Source: Ascidiaceihabitans donghaensis
GTDB taxonomy: Bacteria; Pseudomonadota; Alphaproteobacteria; Rhodobacterales; Rhodobacteraceae
DNA: 64,000 bases
Direction of reading: 5' to 3'
Assembly (NCBI RefSeq): GCF_900302465.1
Contig: NZ_OMOR01000001.1
Coordinates: 1-64,000, forward strand
Under the pieces are notes generated by a model, which saw nothing but the letters and a program-made list of their open reading frames with translations, did not search any database and was not told the DNA's origin. This document shows positions 47,674 to 56,932 of this stretch, piece after piece. Each line of letters begins with the position of its first letter. Position 1 is the stretch's first letter. The translations under genes and the position numbers were made by a program.

Positions 47674-48272
47674 TCCGTCAAACCTTGGTTGTTATGCTGA
47701 AGGAGCCGCACGCGGGGCGTGTCAAAACCCGGTTGGGGCGCAGCATTGGAATGACCGCGTCGGCATGGTGGTTCCGCCATCAAGTGAACGCTCTTCTTAG
47801 GCGCATCGAAGATCCGCGTTGGGATATTGTTTTGGCGGTATCCCCTGACCGCGAAGGTCTGCTGTCTCGTGTTTGGCCAGCGCATTTTGCCCGTGTGCCC
47901 CAAGGGCATGGCGACTTGGGTGACCGAATGGGACGCGCCTTGGCGCTGTGTGGGCCGGGACCGGTGTGTGTGATTGGCGCGGATATTCCAAGGATAACAT
48001 CCAAACGCATTGCACGCGCCTTTGCATATCTTGGGTCAAACGACGCAGTGTTTGGACCCGCCCCCGATGGCGGTTACTGGCTTGTTGGACTGAAGCACAC
48101 GGCCCCGTTGCCTTCGCGTTTGTTTCAAAACGTGCGTTGGTCTACGCAACATGCGCTGACAGATACCGAAGCGTCTATGCCGGGCCTTCGCATCGCGCAT
48201 TGCGACACATTGCGCGACGTGGACACTGTCGACGATTTGCCCATGACGGCGCGAAGCGGGCGTGATAGCTGA
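47670..48272 (+). CDS. DUF2064 (TIGR04282-type) nucleotidyl/glycosyltransferase-like protein
   Basis: A 200-residue protein with a GTG start overlapping the GNAT stop. It resembles the DUF2064 family: LVVMLKEPHAGRVKTRLG, VPQGHGDLGDRMGRAL, VIGADIPRITSKRIARAF, FGPAPDGGYWLVGLK. The fold is GT-A-like. Some members sit in arsenosugar gene clusters; no such genes are here. It is six bases before rnr. Confidence 0.8.
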   Translation: MIRQTLVVMLKEPHAGRVKTRLGRSIGMTASAWWFRHQVNALLRRIEDPRWDIVLAVSPDREGLLSRVWPAHFARVPQGHGDLGDRMGRALALCGPGPVCVIGADIPRITSKRIARAFAYLGSNDAVFGPAPDGGYWLVGLKHTAPLPSRLFQNVRWSTQHALTDTEASMPGLRIAHCDTLRDVDTVDDLPMTARSGRDS

Positions 48273-48278
48273 AATGGT

Positions 48279-50537
48279 ATGACCCGTATCCCCACAAAGC
48301 CCGAGATCCTTGATTGGATCACCGCCAATCCCACGCTGACATCCAAGCGCGACATTTCCAAAGCTTTCGGCATCAAAGGTGCCGCACGCATTGATCTGAA
48401 GCGGTTGCTGAAAGAGCTTGAAGCAGAAGGGCATCTGGAGAAGCGGAAAAAGACCTATTCCGATCCCGATCGGCTTCCACCTGTAAGTGTTTTGTTGGTC
48501 ACGGCACCCGATAACAACGGTGATTTGTTTGCCAAACCGATGGAATGGCAAGGAACGGGTGTTGAGCCCGTTGTTCTGCTGATCACCCGCGCCTCAGATC
48601 CAGCGCTTGGGGAAGGCGACCGCATCTTGGCCCGCCTCACTCAGGTCAAAGCGGATGACCATCACTACGAAGGGCGTCTGATCCGACGTATCGGCACCAA
48701 CCCCAAGCGTATCTTGGGTGTGTATCGGGCGCGTTCCGAAGGGGGCCGCATTCTGCCAATCGACAAAGGCGGCGACAAAGAATGGATCGTGGGCGCCGGT
48801 GCCACAGGCGGGGCCAAAGACGGCGAACTGGTTGAAGCCGAACTGGCCGGACCAAAGGGGCGCATGGGATTGCCACTTGCCCGTATCGTTGACCGGTTGG
48901 GTGATCCTTCTGCACCCAAAGCGGTATCCTTGATCGCCATCCATCAACACGCCATTCCGGACGCCTTCCCGGACGATGTTGTTGCAGAAGCTGACGCACA
49001 TTCCCCTAAGGAATTGGGCAACCGCGTCGATTTGCGCGATATGCCACTGGTCACTATTGATCCGTCAGACGCCCGCGATCACGATGATGCGTGTTTTGCA
49101 CAAGCCGATGACAATCCCGACAATAAAGGTGGTCACATCGTTTGGGTCGCCATCGCGGATGTTGCAGCCTACGTCACGCCGGGGTCCGCGTTGGACCGTG
49201 AAGCGCGCAATCGGGGAAATTCGACGTATTTTCCCGACCGTGTTGTCCCCATGTTGCCTGATCGTCTGTCCGGTGATCTTTGTTCGTTGCACGAAGGCGT
49301 GCCTCGCGCCTGTATTGCCGTGAAGATGACACTGGACGCGCAGGGTCAGAAAATCGCGCATGAATTTGTCCGCGGCCTTATGCGATCCCCTGCGTCCTTG
49401 CACTATGAAGAGGTGCAAGCCGCCATTGACGGTTCACCGAATGAGCGCACAGAGCCCTTGTTAGAGCCTGTTTTGCAGCCCCTTTACGCCGCCTACGCTG
49501 CATTGGTAGAAGCCCGCCATCTGCGCCAACCACTTGAGCTGAACCTGCCCGAACGCCAGATCGTTCTAGGCGATGACGGCGCAGTACAGTCGGTGAACTT
49601 CAAAGACCGCCTTGATGCGCATAAACTGATTGAAGAGTTTATGGTGCTGGCCAATGTCGCGGCTGCAGAAACGCTGATCGCGAAAAAGTCGCCACTGTTG
49701 TTCCGTGTCCACGAGGAGCCCTCGCAAGACAAGCTGAACGCCTTGCGCGAAACCGTCATGGCGGCAGGTTTGACGTTGGCTAAGGGTCAGGTGCTGCAAA
49801 CCGCGCACTTGAACCGGCTGTTGGCGCAAGCTGCAAACACCGACGATGAAGAGCTGATCAACATCACCACGTTGCGCAGCATGACTCAGGCCTATTACAG
49901 CCCGCAAAACTTTGGGCACTTCGGTCTGGCCCTGCGCAGCTACGCACATTTCACGTCACCCATTCGGCGGTATGCCGACCTGATCGTGCATCGCGCTTTG
50001 GTCACGGCACACGGTTGGGGTGATGACGGCCTTTCACCTGCTGACATTGATAATCTGGAAAAGACCGGCACACATATCTCAGACACAGAACGGCGATCCA
50101 TGGTTGCCGAACGCGACACCACAGACCGTTATCTGGCCGCCTATCTGTCCGAACGCGTCGGCGAGGAATTTACAGGCCGCATCAATGGCATCGCAAAATT
50201 CGGCATGTTTGTGAAACTGGACGAGTCTGGTGCAGATGGCTTGGTGCCCATCCGCTCATTGGGGAATGAATTTTTCCACTTTGACCGCGACGCAGGCACT
50301 TTGATGGGTGCTGACACAGGCATCACCTATCAGATCGGGCAAACCGTTACCGCGAAACTGACCGAAGCAGCACCCGTTACAGGCGGTGTCGCACTTGAGC
50401 TTTTGACCGTTGAAGGCGCCGAAGTTCCACGCGGCAACCGCATGTCCCCTGCAGGCCGATCACCACGTCGAAAAGCAACCAACCACAAGCGCAAATCAGA
50501 TAAGATCAAGCGCAAGGTCAAGCGCACCCGACCTTAG
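48279..50537 (+). CDS. rnr: Ribonuclease R
   Basis: 3'-5' exoribonuclease that degrades structured RNA. The 752-residue protein has an N-terminal winged-helix-like part (PTKPEILDWITANPTLTSKR), cold-shock domains, the RNB catalytic core with TIDPSDARDHDDACF, NRGNSTYFPDRVVPMLP, FTSPIRRYADLIVHRAL, a C-terminal S1 domain (GRINGIAKFGMFVKLDESGA), and a Lys/Arg-rich tail. It is last in the dapE operon and overlaps the convergent GST gene by four bases. Confidence 0.96.
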   Translation: MTRIPTKPEILDWITANPTLTSKRDISKAFGIKGAARIDLKRLLKELEAEGHLEKRKKTYSDPDRLPPVSVLLVTAPDNNGDLFAKPMEWQGTGVEPVVLLITRASDPALGEGDRILARLTQVKADDHHYEGRLIRRIGTNPKRILGVYRARSEGGRILPIDKGGDKEWIVGAGATGGAKDGELVEAELAGPKGRMGLPLARIVDRLGDPSAPKAVSLIAIHQHAIPDAFPDDVVAEADAHSPKELGNRVDLRDMPLVTIDPSDARDHDDACFAQADDNPDNKGGHIVWVAIADVAAYVTPGSALDREARNRGNSTYFPDRVVPMLPDRLSGDLCSLHEGVPRACIAVKMTLDAQGQKIAHEFVRGLMRSPASLHYEEVQAAIDGSPNERTEPLLEPVLQPLYAAYAALVEARHLRQPLELNLPERQIVLGDDGAVQSVNFKDRLDAHKLIEEFMVLANVAAAETLIAKKSPLLFRVHEEPSQDKLNALRETVMAAGLTLAKGQVLQTAHLNRLLAQAANTDDEELINITTLRSMTQAYYSPQNFGHFGLALRSYAHFTSPIRRYADLIVHRALVTAHGWGDDGLSPADIDNLEKTGTHISDTERRSMVAERDTTDRYLAAYLSERVGEEFTGRINGIAKFGMFVKLDESGADGLVPIRSLGNEFFHFDRDAGTLMGADTGITYQIGQTVTAKLTEAAPVTGGVALELLTVEGAEVPRGNRMSPAGRSPRRKATNHKRKSDKIKRKVKRTRP

Positions 50538-51235
50538 CTTTTCTGTCCAAGCGCCTCGTCAACACGGTCAATATACGCACCTAGAACCGCGTCCTCCGAT
50601 ACACGCTTGGACAGCAACGTGGCGACTGGCGTCGACCGCAGCCCACCCAGAACAGGCGCCACACAGGCATCCGCCAATGTTGGCTGTTCCCCGAACAAAA
50701 ACGGTCCTTCCCACAACCGGGTTGTGATCGCTTCAAGGTCTTGGTTGGCCCGCGCAAGCCGCTCTTCCGGACTTAACCGACCCAGTCCCTGAACGTGCAT
50801 GCCCTTCATGACATTTCGACGTAGCCCACCTGTAATCAGGCCACGCAACGGTTTCGGGATGTCGGCAAAATATGCATCTCTGATTGTGGGCCAAACTGCG
50901 TCATCAGCCCAGCGGTCCAACATGACGTGATAGTACAGATGGTCTTCCGCCATACGAATAAGGCCGCGCGATGTGGACTTTTCCAAATCCGAAAGCCCTT
51001 TGTCAAAATCTGCGCCCTGAGCTTCCAGATAGGCACGAATACCATCGCTATCGCCAATCACCTTCCCGTCCACTGTGATGGCGGGTAATTTTCCCTTAGG
51101 CCACTTACGAGGATCGCTTGAGTTTTCACGCGTCCATGGAACGCCTGCCATAGTCATCAAATAAATTGCCTTTGTGGAAAACGAACTTGCGCTTGTTTCC
51201 CCGAACATGGGTGGAAAGACAGTCAAAGTGATCAT
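50534..51235 (-). CDS. Glutathione S-transferase family protein (metaxin/Faxc-like)
   Basis: A 233-residue protein with a thioredoxin-like N-terminus (MITLTVFPPMFGETSASSFS, KGKLPAITVDGKVIGDSDGI) and a helical GST C-terminal domain (LFGEQPTLADACVAPVLGGL). The segment EDHLYYHVMLDRWADD resembles the metaxin/failed-axon-connection group. The ATG at 51235 is preferred over an upstream frame extension. It is divergent from the YafY/WYL regulator, which may control it. Confidence 0.82.
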   Translation of the reverse strand: MITLTVFPPMFGETSASSFSTKAIYLMTMAGVPWTRENSSDPRKWPKGKLPAITVDGKVIGDSDGIRAYLEAQGADFDKGLSDLEKSTSRGLIRMAEDHLYYHVMLDRWADDAVWPTIRDAYFADIPKPLRGLITGGLRRNVMKGMHVQGLGRLSPEERLARANQDLEAITTRLWEGPFLFGEQPTLADACVAPVLGGLRSTPVATLLSKRVSEDAVLGAYIDRVDEALGQKS

Positions 51236-51319
51236 TGGAACGGCTCCTATTCTGGTTGATCTCACCTTTAACAATCCATCCTGTCATTTATTGTCAGTAT
51301 GTGATTTTATGTTGTGATT

Positions 51320-52039
51320 ATGAACCGAACGCACCGTCTTTTCCAAATGATGCAAAGCTTGCGTAGAATGCCTGCCCCGGTGACTGCCCAGCAATTGGCA
51401 GATGACGTCGCAGTTTCCCTGCGGACTGTCTACCGCGACATTGACGCGTTGCGCGGTCTTGGGGCTGTCATCGACGGAGAGGCCGGTTTCGGTTTTACCT
51501 TGATCGAAGATGCTGCACTGCCACCCCTTGGATTTGATAACGATGAATTGGAAGCTTTGGTGCTGGGGCTGCGCAACGTGAAGATTATCGGTGATCCAGC
51601 CTTGGCCAAAGCCGCAACATCGGCTCTTGGCAAAATTCACGCGCGTGTCCCACCGCGTCAAGCGCACCGGTTAGAACATGCCGTTCTGGACGCACGCAGG
51701 TTTCATCGCCCGGAACCGACCACTATTGACGTTGCACGTTTGCGCCAAGCCACTTGGGACGAACTTTGCGTGTCTTTTGACTACGTCGATGGCAAAGGTT
51801 CGGCCACACAGCGCACTGTTAAACCTTTGGGCATCGTTTACATGGACCTTAGCAATTCTTTGCTCGCATGGTGTATCTTGCGCCAAGACTTCCGCGTTTT
51901 TCGTCTGGACAGGATGCAGGCATTGCAAGTGACAATGAACAGCTTTCGCCCGCATCGCGTTGCACTTCTGCGCGAACATATGGCGTTGATCAAAGCCGAA
52001 GTTTCCGCATCGGCGAAAGGTCGCAAAAATTCTGAATGA
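51320..52039 (+). CDS. YafY-type HTH/WYL transcriptional regulator
   Basis: A 239-residue DNA-binding regulator. The N-terminal HTH_11 domain reads RTHRLFQMMQSLRRMPAPVT, then AQQLADDVAVSLRTVYRDID and ALRGLGAVIDGEAGFGF. The C-terminal WYL-like sensor domain (about 140-210) includes VKPLGIVYMDLSNSLLAWC and FRVFRLDRMQALQVT. The ligand is unknown. In the 84-bp gap to the divergent GST gene, TGTCA occurs twice with ten-base spacing (about 51283-51297), a possible binding site. Confidence 0.88.
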   Translation: MNRTHRLFQMMQSLRRMPAPVTAQQLADDVAVSLRTVYRDIDALRGLGAVIDGEAGFGFTLIEDAALPPLGFDNDELEALVLGLRNVKIIGDPALAKAATSALGKIHARVPPRQAHRLEHAVLDARRFHRPEPTTIDVARLRQATWDELCVSFDYVDGKGSATQRTVKPLGIVYMDLSNSLLAWCILRQDFRVFRLDRMQALQVTMNSFRPHRVALLREHMALIKAEVSASAKGRKNSE

Positions 52040-52102
52040 CCATTGTTGACGCATGTCATTTGTTGCTAATTTGGAAACAATAGTCGGATTGGGGATATTG
52101 AA

Positions 52103-53371
52103 ATGCGCGGCAACCGATCAGGGCTTTGGGCAATTGGGCTGGTGTGGTTGGCCCAGGCAGCAGACGCGAACCCCGCAGAAAAATCTTTGAGGCCAGTGGA
52201 ACGCCCAACACCCGTCTCTTTCAAAACGGCACCGCAAACCGAACCGGTTGCTTCAACAGCTGGTTTACGTAAATGGGCAAAAGAATTCCAATCCCGCGCT
52301 GAATCGGAAGGCATCGAACTAGAGTTGGTCGCCAGCGTTTTCAAAGATGCCATCTATGATGAGAAGGTCATACAGCGTGATCGAAACCAGTCGGAATTCA
52401 CCAAAACAATCTGGGACTATCTGGATACCGCCGTTTCGGACGTGCGGGTATCCAATGGCCGGACTGCACTGCGTGTACACGAAAAAACACTGCACGCCAT
52501 CGAAAAGCAATTCGGAGTAGACAAAGAAGTTGTGGTGGCCGTTTGGGGCTTGGAAAGCGCTTATGGAAGCTTTCGCGGCAGCAACAACACTTTGAATTCT
52601 CTGGCAACGCTCGCCTATGATGGCCGACGCGGTGCTTTCTTTGAAAGGCAATTGATCGCAGCATTACGTATTTTGCAAAACGGGGACACAACTGCTTCAA
52701 ACATGAAAGGCAGTTGGGCCGGCGCAATGGGGCACACCCAATTCATGCCAACATCTTTCTTGGAACACGCTGTCGACTTTACCGGTGATGGAAAGCGCGA
52801 CATTTGGTCGGACGATCCTACGGATGCTCTGGCCTCGACAGCGGCTTATTTGGCATCGTTTGGATGGCAAAGGAACGTGCCATGGGGGATTGAAGTCCGC
52901 GTGCCGGAAGGCTTCGACTACACCCTCGCAAACCGTGACATCACGAAGTCTTCCACAGAATGGCAAAAGCTGGGTGTCACGGCCGTGACTGGCTCAACCT
53001 CCAAAATTGGGCCTACATCATTGCTGTTGCCTGCGGGTGCAAAGGGCGCGGCATTTCTGATTACACCCAACTTTGAAGTCATCGAACACTACAATACAGC
53101 GGACGCTTATGTGATCGGGATCGGACACCTGAGTGATAGGCTCAAAGGGCATCCAGCGATCCAAGCAGATTGGCCGCGCAACGATCGGGCTTTGACAAAA
53201 AGCGAACGTATTGAGCTGCAAACAAACCTAACGGCCAAAGGTTTTGATACGCAGAAAATCGATGGAAAAATCGGCCCTTTGACGATCAACGCTGTACGCG
53301 CTTACCAAATCAGAACAGGTATGATTCCCGACGGATATGCGTCTTTGAGGCTGCTCAAATCCCTACGTTGA
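52103..53371 (+). CDS. Lytic murein transglycosylase (MltB-like) with peptidoglycan-binding domain
   Basis: Periplasmic enzyme that cleaves peptidoglycan glycan strands. The 422-residue protein has a signal peptide (MRGNRSGLWAIGLVWLAQAA), the SLT_2 catalytic domain with Glu in VVAVWGLESAYGSFRG, AWAGAMGHTQFMPTSF-like sequence (SWAGAMGHTQFMP), VDFTGDGKRDIW, and a C-terminal PG_binding_1 domain (ELQTNLTAKGFDTQKIDGKI). A hairpin element follows its stop, oriented for the convergent potC-like gene. Confidence 0.93.
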   Translation: MRGNRSGLWAIGLVWLAQAADANPAEKSLRPVERPTPVSFKTAPQTEPVASTAGLRKWAKEFQSRAESEGIELELVASVFKDAIYDEKVIQRDRNQSEFTKTIWDYLDTAVSDVRVSNGRTALRVHEKTLHAIEKQFGVDKEVVVAVWGLESAYGSFRGSNNTLNSLATLAYDGRRGAFFERQLIAALRILQNGDTTASNMKGSWAGAMGHTQFMPTSFLEHAVDFTGDGKRDIWSDDPTDALASTAAYLASFGWQRNVPWGIEVRVPEGFDYTLANRDITKSSTEWQKLGVTAVTGSTSKIGPTSLLLPAGAKGAAFLITPNFEVIEHYNTADAYVIGIGHLSDRLKGHPAIQADWPRNDRALTKSERIELQTNLTAKGFDTQKIDGKIGPLTINAVRAYQIRTGMIPDGYASLRLLKSLR

Positions 53372-53380
53372 AGCGGCAAC

Positions 53381-53437
53381 TTCTTTTCGCCAAAAGTATC
53401 CCGGGGGAGGGGCAATGCCCCGGGGGCAGAGCCCCCA
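53381..53437 (-). repeat. Dispersed hairpin element, copy i
   Basis: Two strong hairpins, GGGGC/GCCCC with loop AAT and GGGGGC/GCCCCC with loop AGA, beside the core TTTTCGCCAAAAGTATCCCG. On the minus strand it starts about 25 bases after the potC-like stop, oriented as its terminator. Confidence 0.8.
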
Positions 53438-53462
53438 AATCCCCGGTGGTCAAGTCACAGGC

Positions 53463-54347
53463 TTAGGACGGCGACATGCCACGCAACCGCTCTGAACGGC
53501 GGCGCAGCAGTTCAACCACCGTAAGCAGCGCAATGGAAATCGCGACAAGAATCGTGGCAACCGCCAGAATAGTCGGGCTGATTTGCTCGCGCAGACCTGT
53601 GAACATTTGCCAAGGCAGAGTTTTCTGGCCCGCAGACCCCACAAACAACACTACGACCACCTCATCGAAGGAGGTGATAAAGGCAAACAAGCCGCCTGAA
53701 ATCACACCTGGCAAAATCAAAGGCATCTGGATCCGGAAAAATGTTGTGACAGGATCAGCACCCATATTTGCAGCGGCGCGGGTCAGGGAATTGTCAAACC
53801 CCACAAGCGTTGCGGTAACCGTGATGATCACAAATGGAATACCCAACACGGCATGCGCCAAAACAACCTTCACATAGCCCACAAAGTTCTTTCCAAGACC
53901 CAGTGAATTTTCCATGAAATTCCCAAGATCAGAATAGAAAAAGAACATGCCCGTCGCGGAAATAATCAGCGGTACAATCATCGGTGAAATCAAAATCGCC
54001 ATGATTGTGCCTTTGAAGGGCACATGGGATTGCGACAAACCGATGGCGGCCAAAGTGCCCAAGGACACCGAAATGATCGTCGCAATCGGCGCGATAATCA
54101 GCGAGTTTTTCAAGCTACGCTGCCATTCGTTGTTGGTGAAAAAATCCTGATAGTGCTTCAAAGAATAGGCGTCAGGGTCCAAACGCAGCATACCCGGCGT
54201 GTAAGTGAAGAAATCCTGCGCATTAAAGCTAAGCGGGATAATCACCAGAATAGGCGTGATCAGAAAAATGAAGATCAGCGCACAAATCACGCGAAATCCG
54301 TAGTACCAAACCCGCTGAGGCAGCGTGGCGTATGGAGGCAATCCCAT
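53463..54347 (-). CDS. Polyamine-type ABC transporter permease (PotC-like)
   Basis: A 294-residue inner-membrane permease with about six hydrophobic segments. The EAA loop that contacts the ATPase is NMGADPVTTFFRIQMPLILP. It is five bases after the PotB-like gene and is the last gene of a potA-potD-potB-potC unit on the minus strand. Substrates of the family are spermidine and putrescine; other nitrogen compounds are possible here. Confidence 0.88.
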   Translation of the reverse strand: MGLPPYATLPQRVWYYGFRVICALIFIFLITPILVIIPLSFNAQDFFTYTPGMLRLDPDAYSLKHYQDFFTNNEWQRSLKNSLIIAPIATIISVSLGTLAAIGLSQSHVPFKGTIMAILISPMIVPLIISATGMFFFYSDLGNFMENSLGLGKNFVGYVKVVLAHAVLGIPFVIITVTATLVGFDNSLTRAAANMGADPVTTFFRIQMPLILPGVISGGLFAFITSFDEVVVVLFVGSAGQKTLPWQMFTGLREQISPTILAVATILVAISIALLTVVELLRRRSERLRGMSPS

Positions 54348-54352
54348 TGTCT

Positions 54353-55624
54353 TTATCCCAGTTTAACGTTGTCGATGCCGACGATGCGGTCATAGGCCCA
54401 ATACAGCGCCAGAACCACAATCAGCAGGATTGTTCCAAGCGCCGCTGCCAAGCCCCAATTGAGCGAGGAAGAGATGTGATAGGCAATCCGGTTGGAGATG
54501 AAGACACCTTTGGTGCCGCCGACGATTTCGGGGGTGATATAGTAGCCAATTGACAGGATGAAGACGAGGATAGACCCCGCGCCAATGCCCGGAATGGACT
54601 GCGGGAAATATACGCGCCAGAAGGCCGTCCAATTGGTGGCCCCCAACGATTTGGCCGCACGCAAGTAGCTTGGCTGAATTGTCTGCATCACAGAGTACAT
54701 TGGCAGGATCATGAAGGGCAACAGAATGTGCGTCATCGCCACGATCGTGCCAAACTGATTGTTGATCAGGATCAAACGGTCCGCATCCGGCACAAGCCCG
54801 ATCCAAACAAGAACTTCGTTGATCACCCCGTTTTGCTGCAACATGACTTTCCATGCAGAAGTCCGCACAAGCAGCGATGTCCAAAACGGCAGTAGAACCA
54901 GAATAAGCAGCATATTCGCTGTCCGAGAGCTCGCATTCGCCAACAGCCAGGCAACAGGATAGCCCAACGCAATGCATGAACCTGTGATGATCAGCGACAT
55001 GATCAACGTTCGCCCGAACAACTTAAGCAAAATTTGCTTGTCTTCGGATTGCCATGCGATGCCTTCAGGCGTCTTTTGCGCATCGACCGCGTTTAGGAAG
55101 TAGCCCGAGGTGTAGATGCCGGAATGCGTTTGGAGCGTCTTCCACGTTTCAACGTCACCCCAGCCTTTGTGGATCTTGATCAACTTTTCCTTAAAGGGCG
55201 CGTCTTCCGTTGGGTCGAGCCGTTTCATTTTTCGGCCCGACTGCCGGAACATGGACGACATCCCAGTTTTTTCGTAGTTCAGGCGTGTGCCAAGTTTGGT
55301 GTGTTTCTTTTCCGCGATGGCGACGACCATGTCGCGTGTGAAAGCCGCATAAACGGCTTCGTCTGGCAGCTCTCCGGTGGTGGCGTCCCAACTGGACAAA
55401 GCGGCCACAGTTTCGGGCAAGGTATTCACGACGATGTCGTTCTCAACGGACCGGAACAACATAGATCCGATTGGGATAATGAAGGTCAAAAGAACAAACA
55501 AAAGCAATGGCGCAATCAGCATCAATGCACGCAGCTTCTGGCGGCGTAAGGCGCGCGCCAGACTGCGTTTCAGGGGCGTGCCGTCTGCGGCCAACATCAC
55601 GCCGTTTGCTGTGCTATCGCTCAT
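54353..55624 (-). CDS. Polyamine-type ABC transporter permease (PotB-like) with long periplasmic loop
   Basis: A 423-residue permease, longer than the usual 280-300. TM1 is LIAPLLLFVLLTFIIPIGSM at about 36-55. A large charged loop of about 145 residues (56-200) precedes the next helices (TLIMSLIITGSCIALGY). The EAA loop is SLGATNWTAFWRVYFPQSIP. The ATG at 55624 starts MSDSTANGVML; the upstream extension is unlikely. A strong hairpin lies between it and the binding-protein gene. Confidence 0.88.
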   Translation of the reverse strand: MSDSTANGVMLAADGTPLKRSLARALRRQKLRALMLIAPLLLFVLLTFIIPIGSMLFRSVENDIVVNTLPETVAALSSWDATTGELPDEAVYAAFTRDMVVAIAEKKHTKLGTRLNYEKTGMSSMFRQSGRKMKRLDPTEDAPFKEKLIKIHKGWGDVETWKTLQTHSGIYTSGYFLNAVDAQKTPEGIAWQSEDKQILLKLFGRTLIMSLIITGSCIALGYPVAWLLANASSRTANMLLILVLLPFWTSLLVRTSAWKVMLQQNGVINEVLVWIGLVPDADRLILINNQFGTIVAMTHILLPFMILPMYSVMQTIQPSYLRAAKSLGATNWTAFWRVYFPQSIPGIGAGSILVFILSIGYYITPEIVGGTKGVFISNRIAYHISSSLNWGLAAALGTILLIVVLALYWAYDRIVGIDNVKLG

Positions 55625-55683
55625 GTTTGGTCTCTCAATTAAAGGGTCGCAGGGGCCCGAGGGCCACTGCATTTGGTTTTGGG

Positions 55684-55709
55684 GTAAGGTGGGTTTAAAC
55701 CCACCCTAC
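55684..55709. repeat. 26-nt hairpin between potD-like and potB-like genes
   Basis: Arms GTAAGGTGGGT and ACCCACCCTAC with loop TTAA; one G-T mismatch. The central 18 bases are a perfect palindrome. It starts five bases after the binding-protein stop. Hairpins at this place often protect the upstream binding-protein mRNA or lower expression of downstream permeases. Confidence 0.65.
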
Positions 55710-55714
55710 GTGGC

Positions 55715-56821
55715 TTATTTCGCCAACCAAGCTTGGAATTTCGCGTCGATGTCGTCGCGGTAGTCAGCCCAGAACTCGTAGTTGTAGAGGAACGTGTTCT
55801 TGGCGTTCTCTGGGTCTGTTGGCATGTGTGGCGCCATGTCGATGCCCAGTGTTTTGTGCTTGCCGACCAATGGTGCAGAAGACTTACGCGCAGGACCGTA
55901 GGAAATGTACTGCGCTTGGTCTGCCAGACGCTGTGTGTCTGTCGCGAACATGATGTAGTCCAACGCACGTGCTTGACGCTCTGGGCTCAGGCCCGTTGGG
56001 ATGATCCAACCGTCAAGGTCAAATACTTGCGCGTCCCACAGCATGCCGATTGGCTGCTTTTGCTCTTCGATCGCTGCGAACAGACGACCGTTGTATGTGG
56101 AACCCATGACGACTTCGCCGTCAGCCAACAGTTGTGGCGTGTCCGCACCCGCAGACCACCAGATCACGTCGTCTTTGATGGTTGCCAGTTTGTCGAGCGC
56201 CTGCTGCTGGCCTTCTTCGGTCGCCAAAACGTCATAAACGTCTTCGTTTGCAACGCCGTCACAGATCAACGCCCATTCCATGTTGTTGATTGGACGCTTT
56301 TCCAAAGAACGCTTGCCTGGGTAGGCTTCTGTGTCGAACACGGCGCAAACGGAAGTTGGGGCTGTGTCGCCAACCAGGTCCGTGCGGTAGCCGAATGTCG
56401 TAGAGTACACGATTTGCGGGATGAAGCAGTCGGAAACCAACAGATCGCCAAAGTCTTCGGATGCTTTTGTGCCGTCAGGCGCGTCAGCCAATTGTGTGTC
56501 TGCGTCGATTTCCATCGCCAGACCTTCGTCGCACAAACGGATCGCGTCTGCTGCAACAACGTCAACCACGTCCCATGTGACGTTGCCCGCTTCGTTCATC
56601 GCGCGCAATTTTGCAACAGCTTCAGCAGAGCTGTCGTCGTTGATGATCGTTACGCCATTCGCTTCGGCATAGGGGTCGTGATACGCGCCTTTTTGGGAAG
56701 CAGAGTAAGCGCCGCCCCAAGATACGATTGTCATTTCGGATGCCATGTGGCCGTCGGCCGATACCATGCCAGCCGCAACAGTAAGGGCCGTTGTGGCCAT
56801 CAATGTTTTGGTGAGTTTCAT
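55715..56821 (-). CDS. Polyamine-type periplasmic binding protein (PotD-like)
   Basis: A 368-residue extracellular solute-binding protein with a signal peptide (MKLTKTLMATTALTVAAGMVSA). The mature start MTIVSWGGAYSASQKGAYHD and WDVVDVVAADAIRLCDEG fit the iron/polyamine SBP_bac_8 group. It is the first component of the unit after the ATPase gene, with 111 bp between them. Substrate by homology is a polyamine; not certain. Confidence 0.87.
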   Translation of the reverse strand: MKLTKTLMATTALTVAAGMVSADGHMASEMTIVSWGGAYSASQKGAYHDPYAEANGVTIINDDSSAEAVAKLRAMNEAGNVTWDVVDVVAADAIRLCDEGLAMEIDADTQLADAPDGTKASEDFGDLLVSDCFIPQIVYSTTFGYRTDLVGDTAPTSVCAVFDTEAYPGKRSLEKRPINNMEWALICDGVANEDVYDVLATEEGQQQALDKLATIKDDVIWWSAGADTPQLLADGEVVMGSTYNGRLFAAIEEQKQPIGMLWDAQVFDLDGWIIPTGLSPERQARALDYIMFATDTQRLADQAQYISYGPARKSSAPLVGKHKTLGIDMAPHMPTDPENAKNTFLYNYEFWADYRDDIDAKFQAWLAK

Positions 56822-56932
56822 GTGTAGTCTCCCAAGTTTTGCCCGGTTTGGTATTGAGGCTGGGGGGTACGGGCTTGTTACCCCGCCTCTAATTTATCGC
56901 GCAGGGGATCACCCGCGCGATTCCATTTACCG

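Noticed and set aside
55733-56827. Long open frame opposite the PotD-like gene
   Set aside because: Antisense shadow of a clear binding-protein gene, very rich in Cys/Val/Arg, no recognisable domain.
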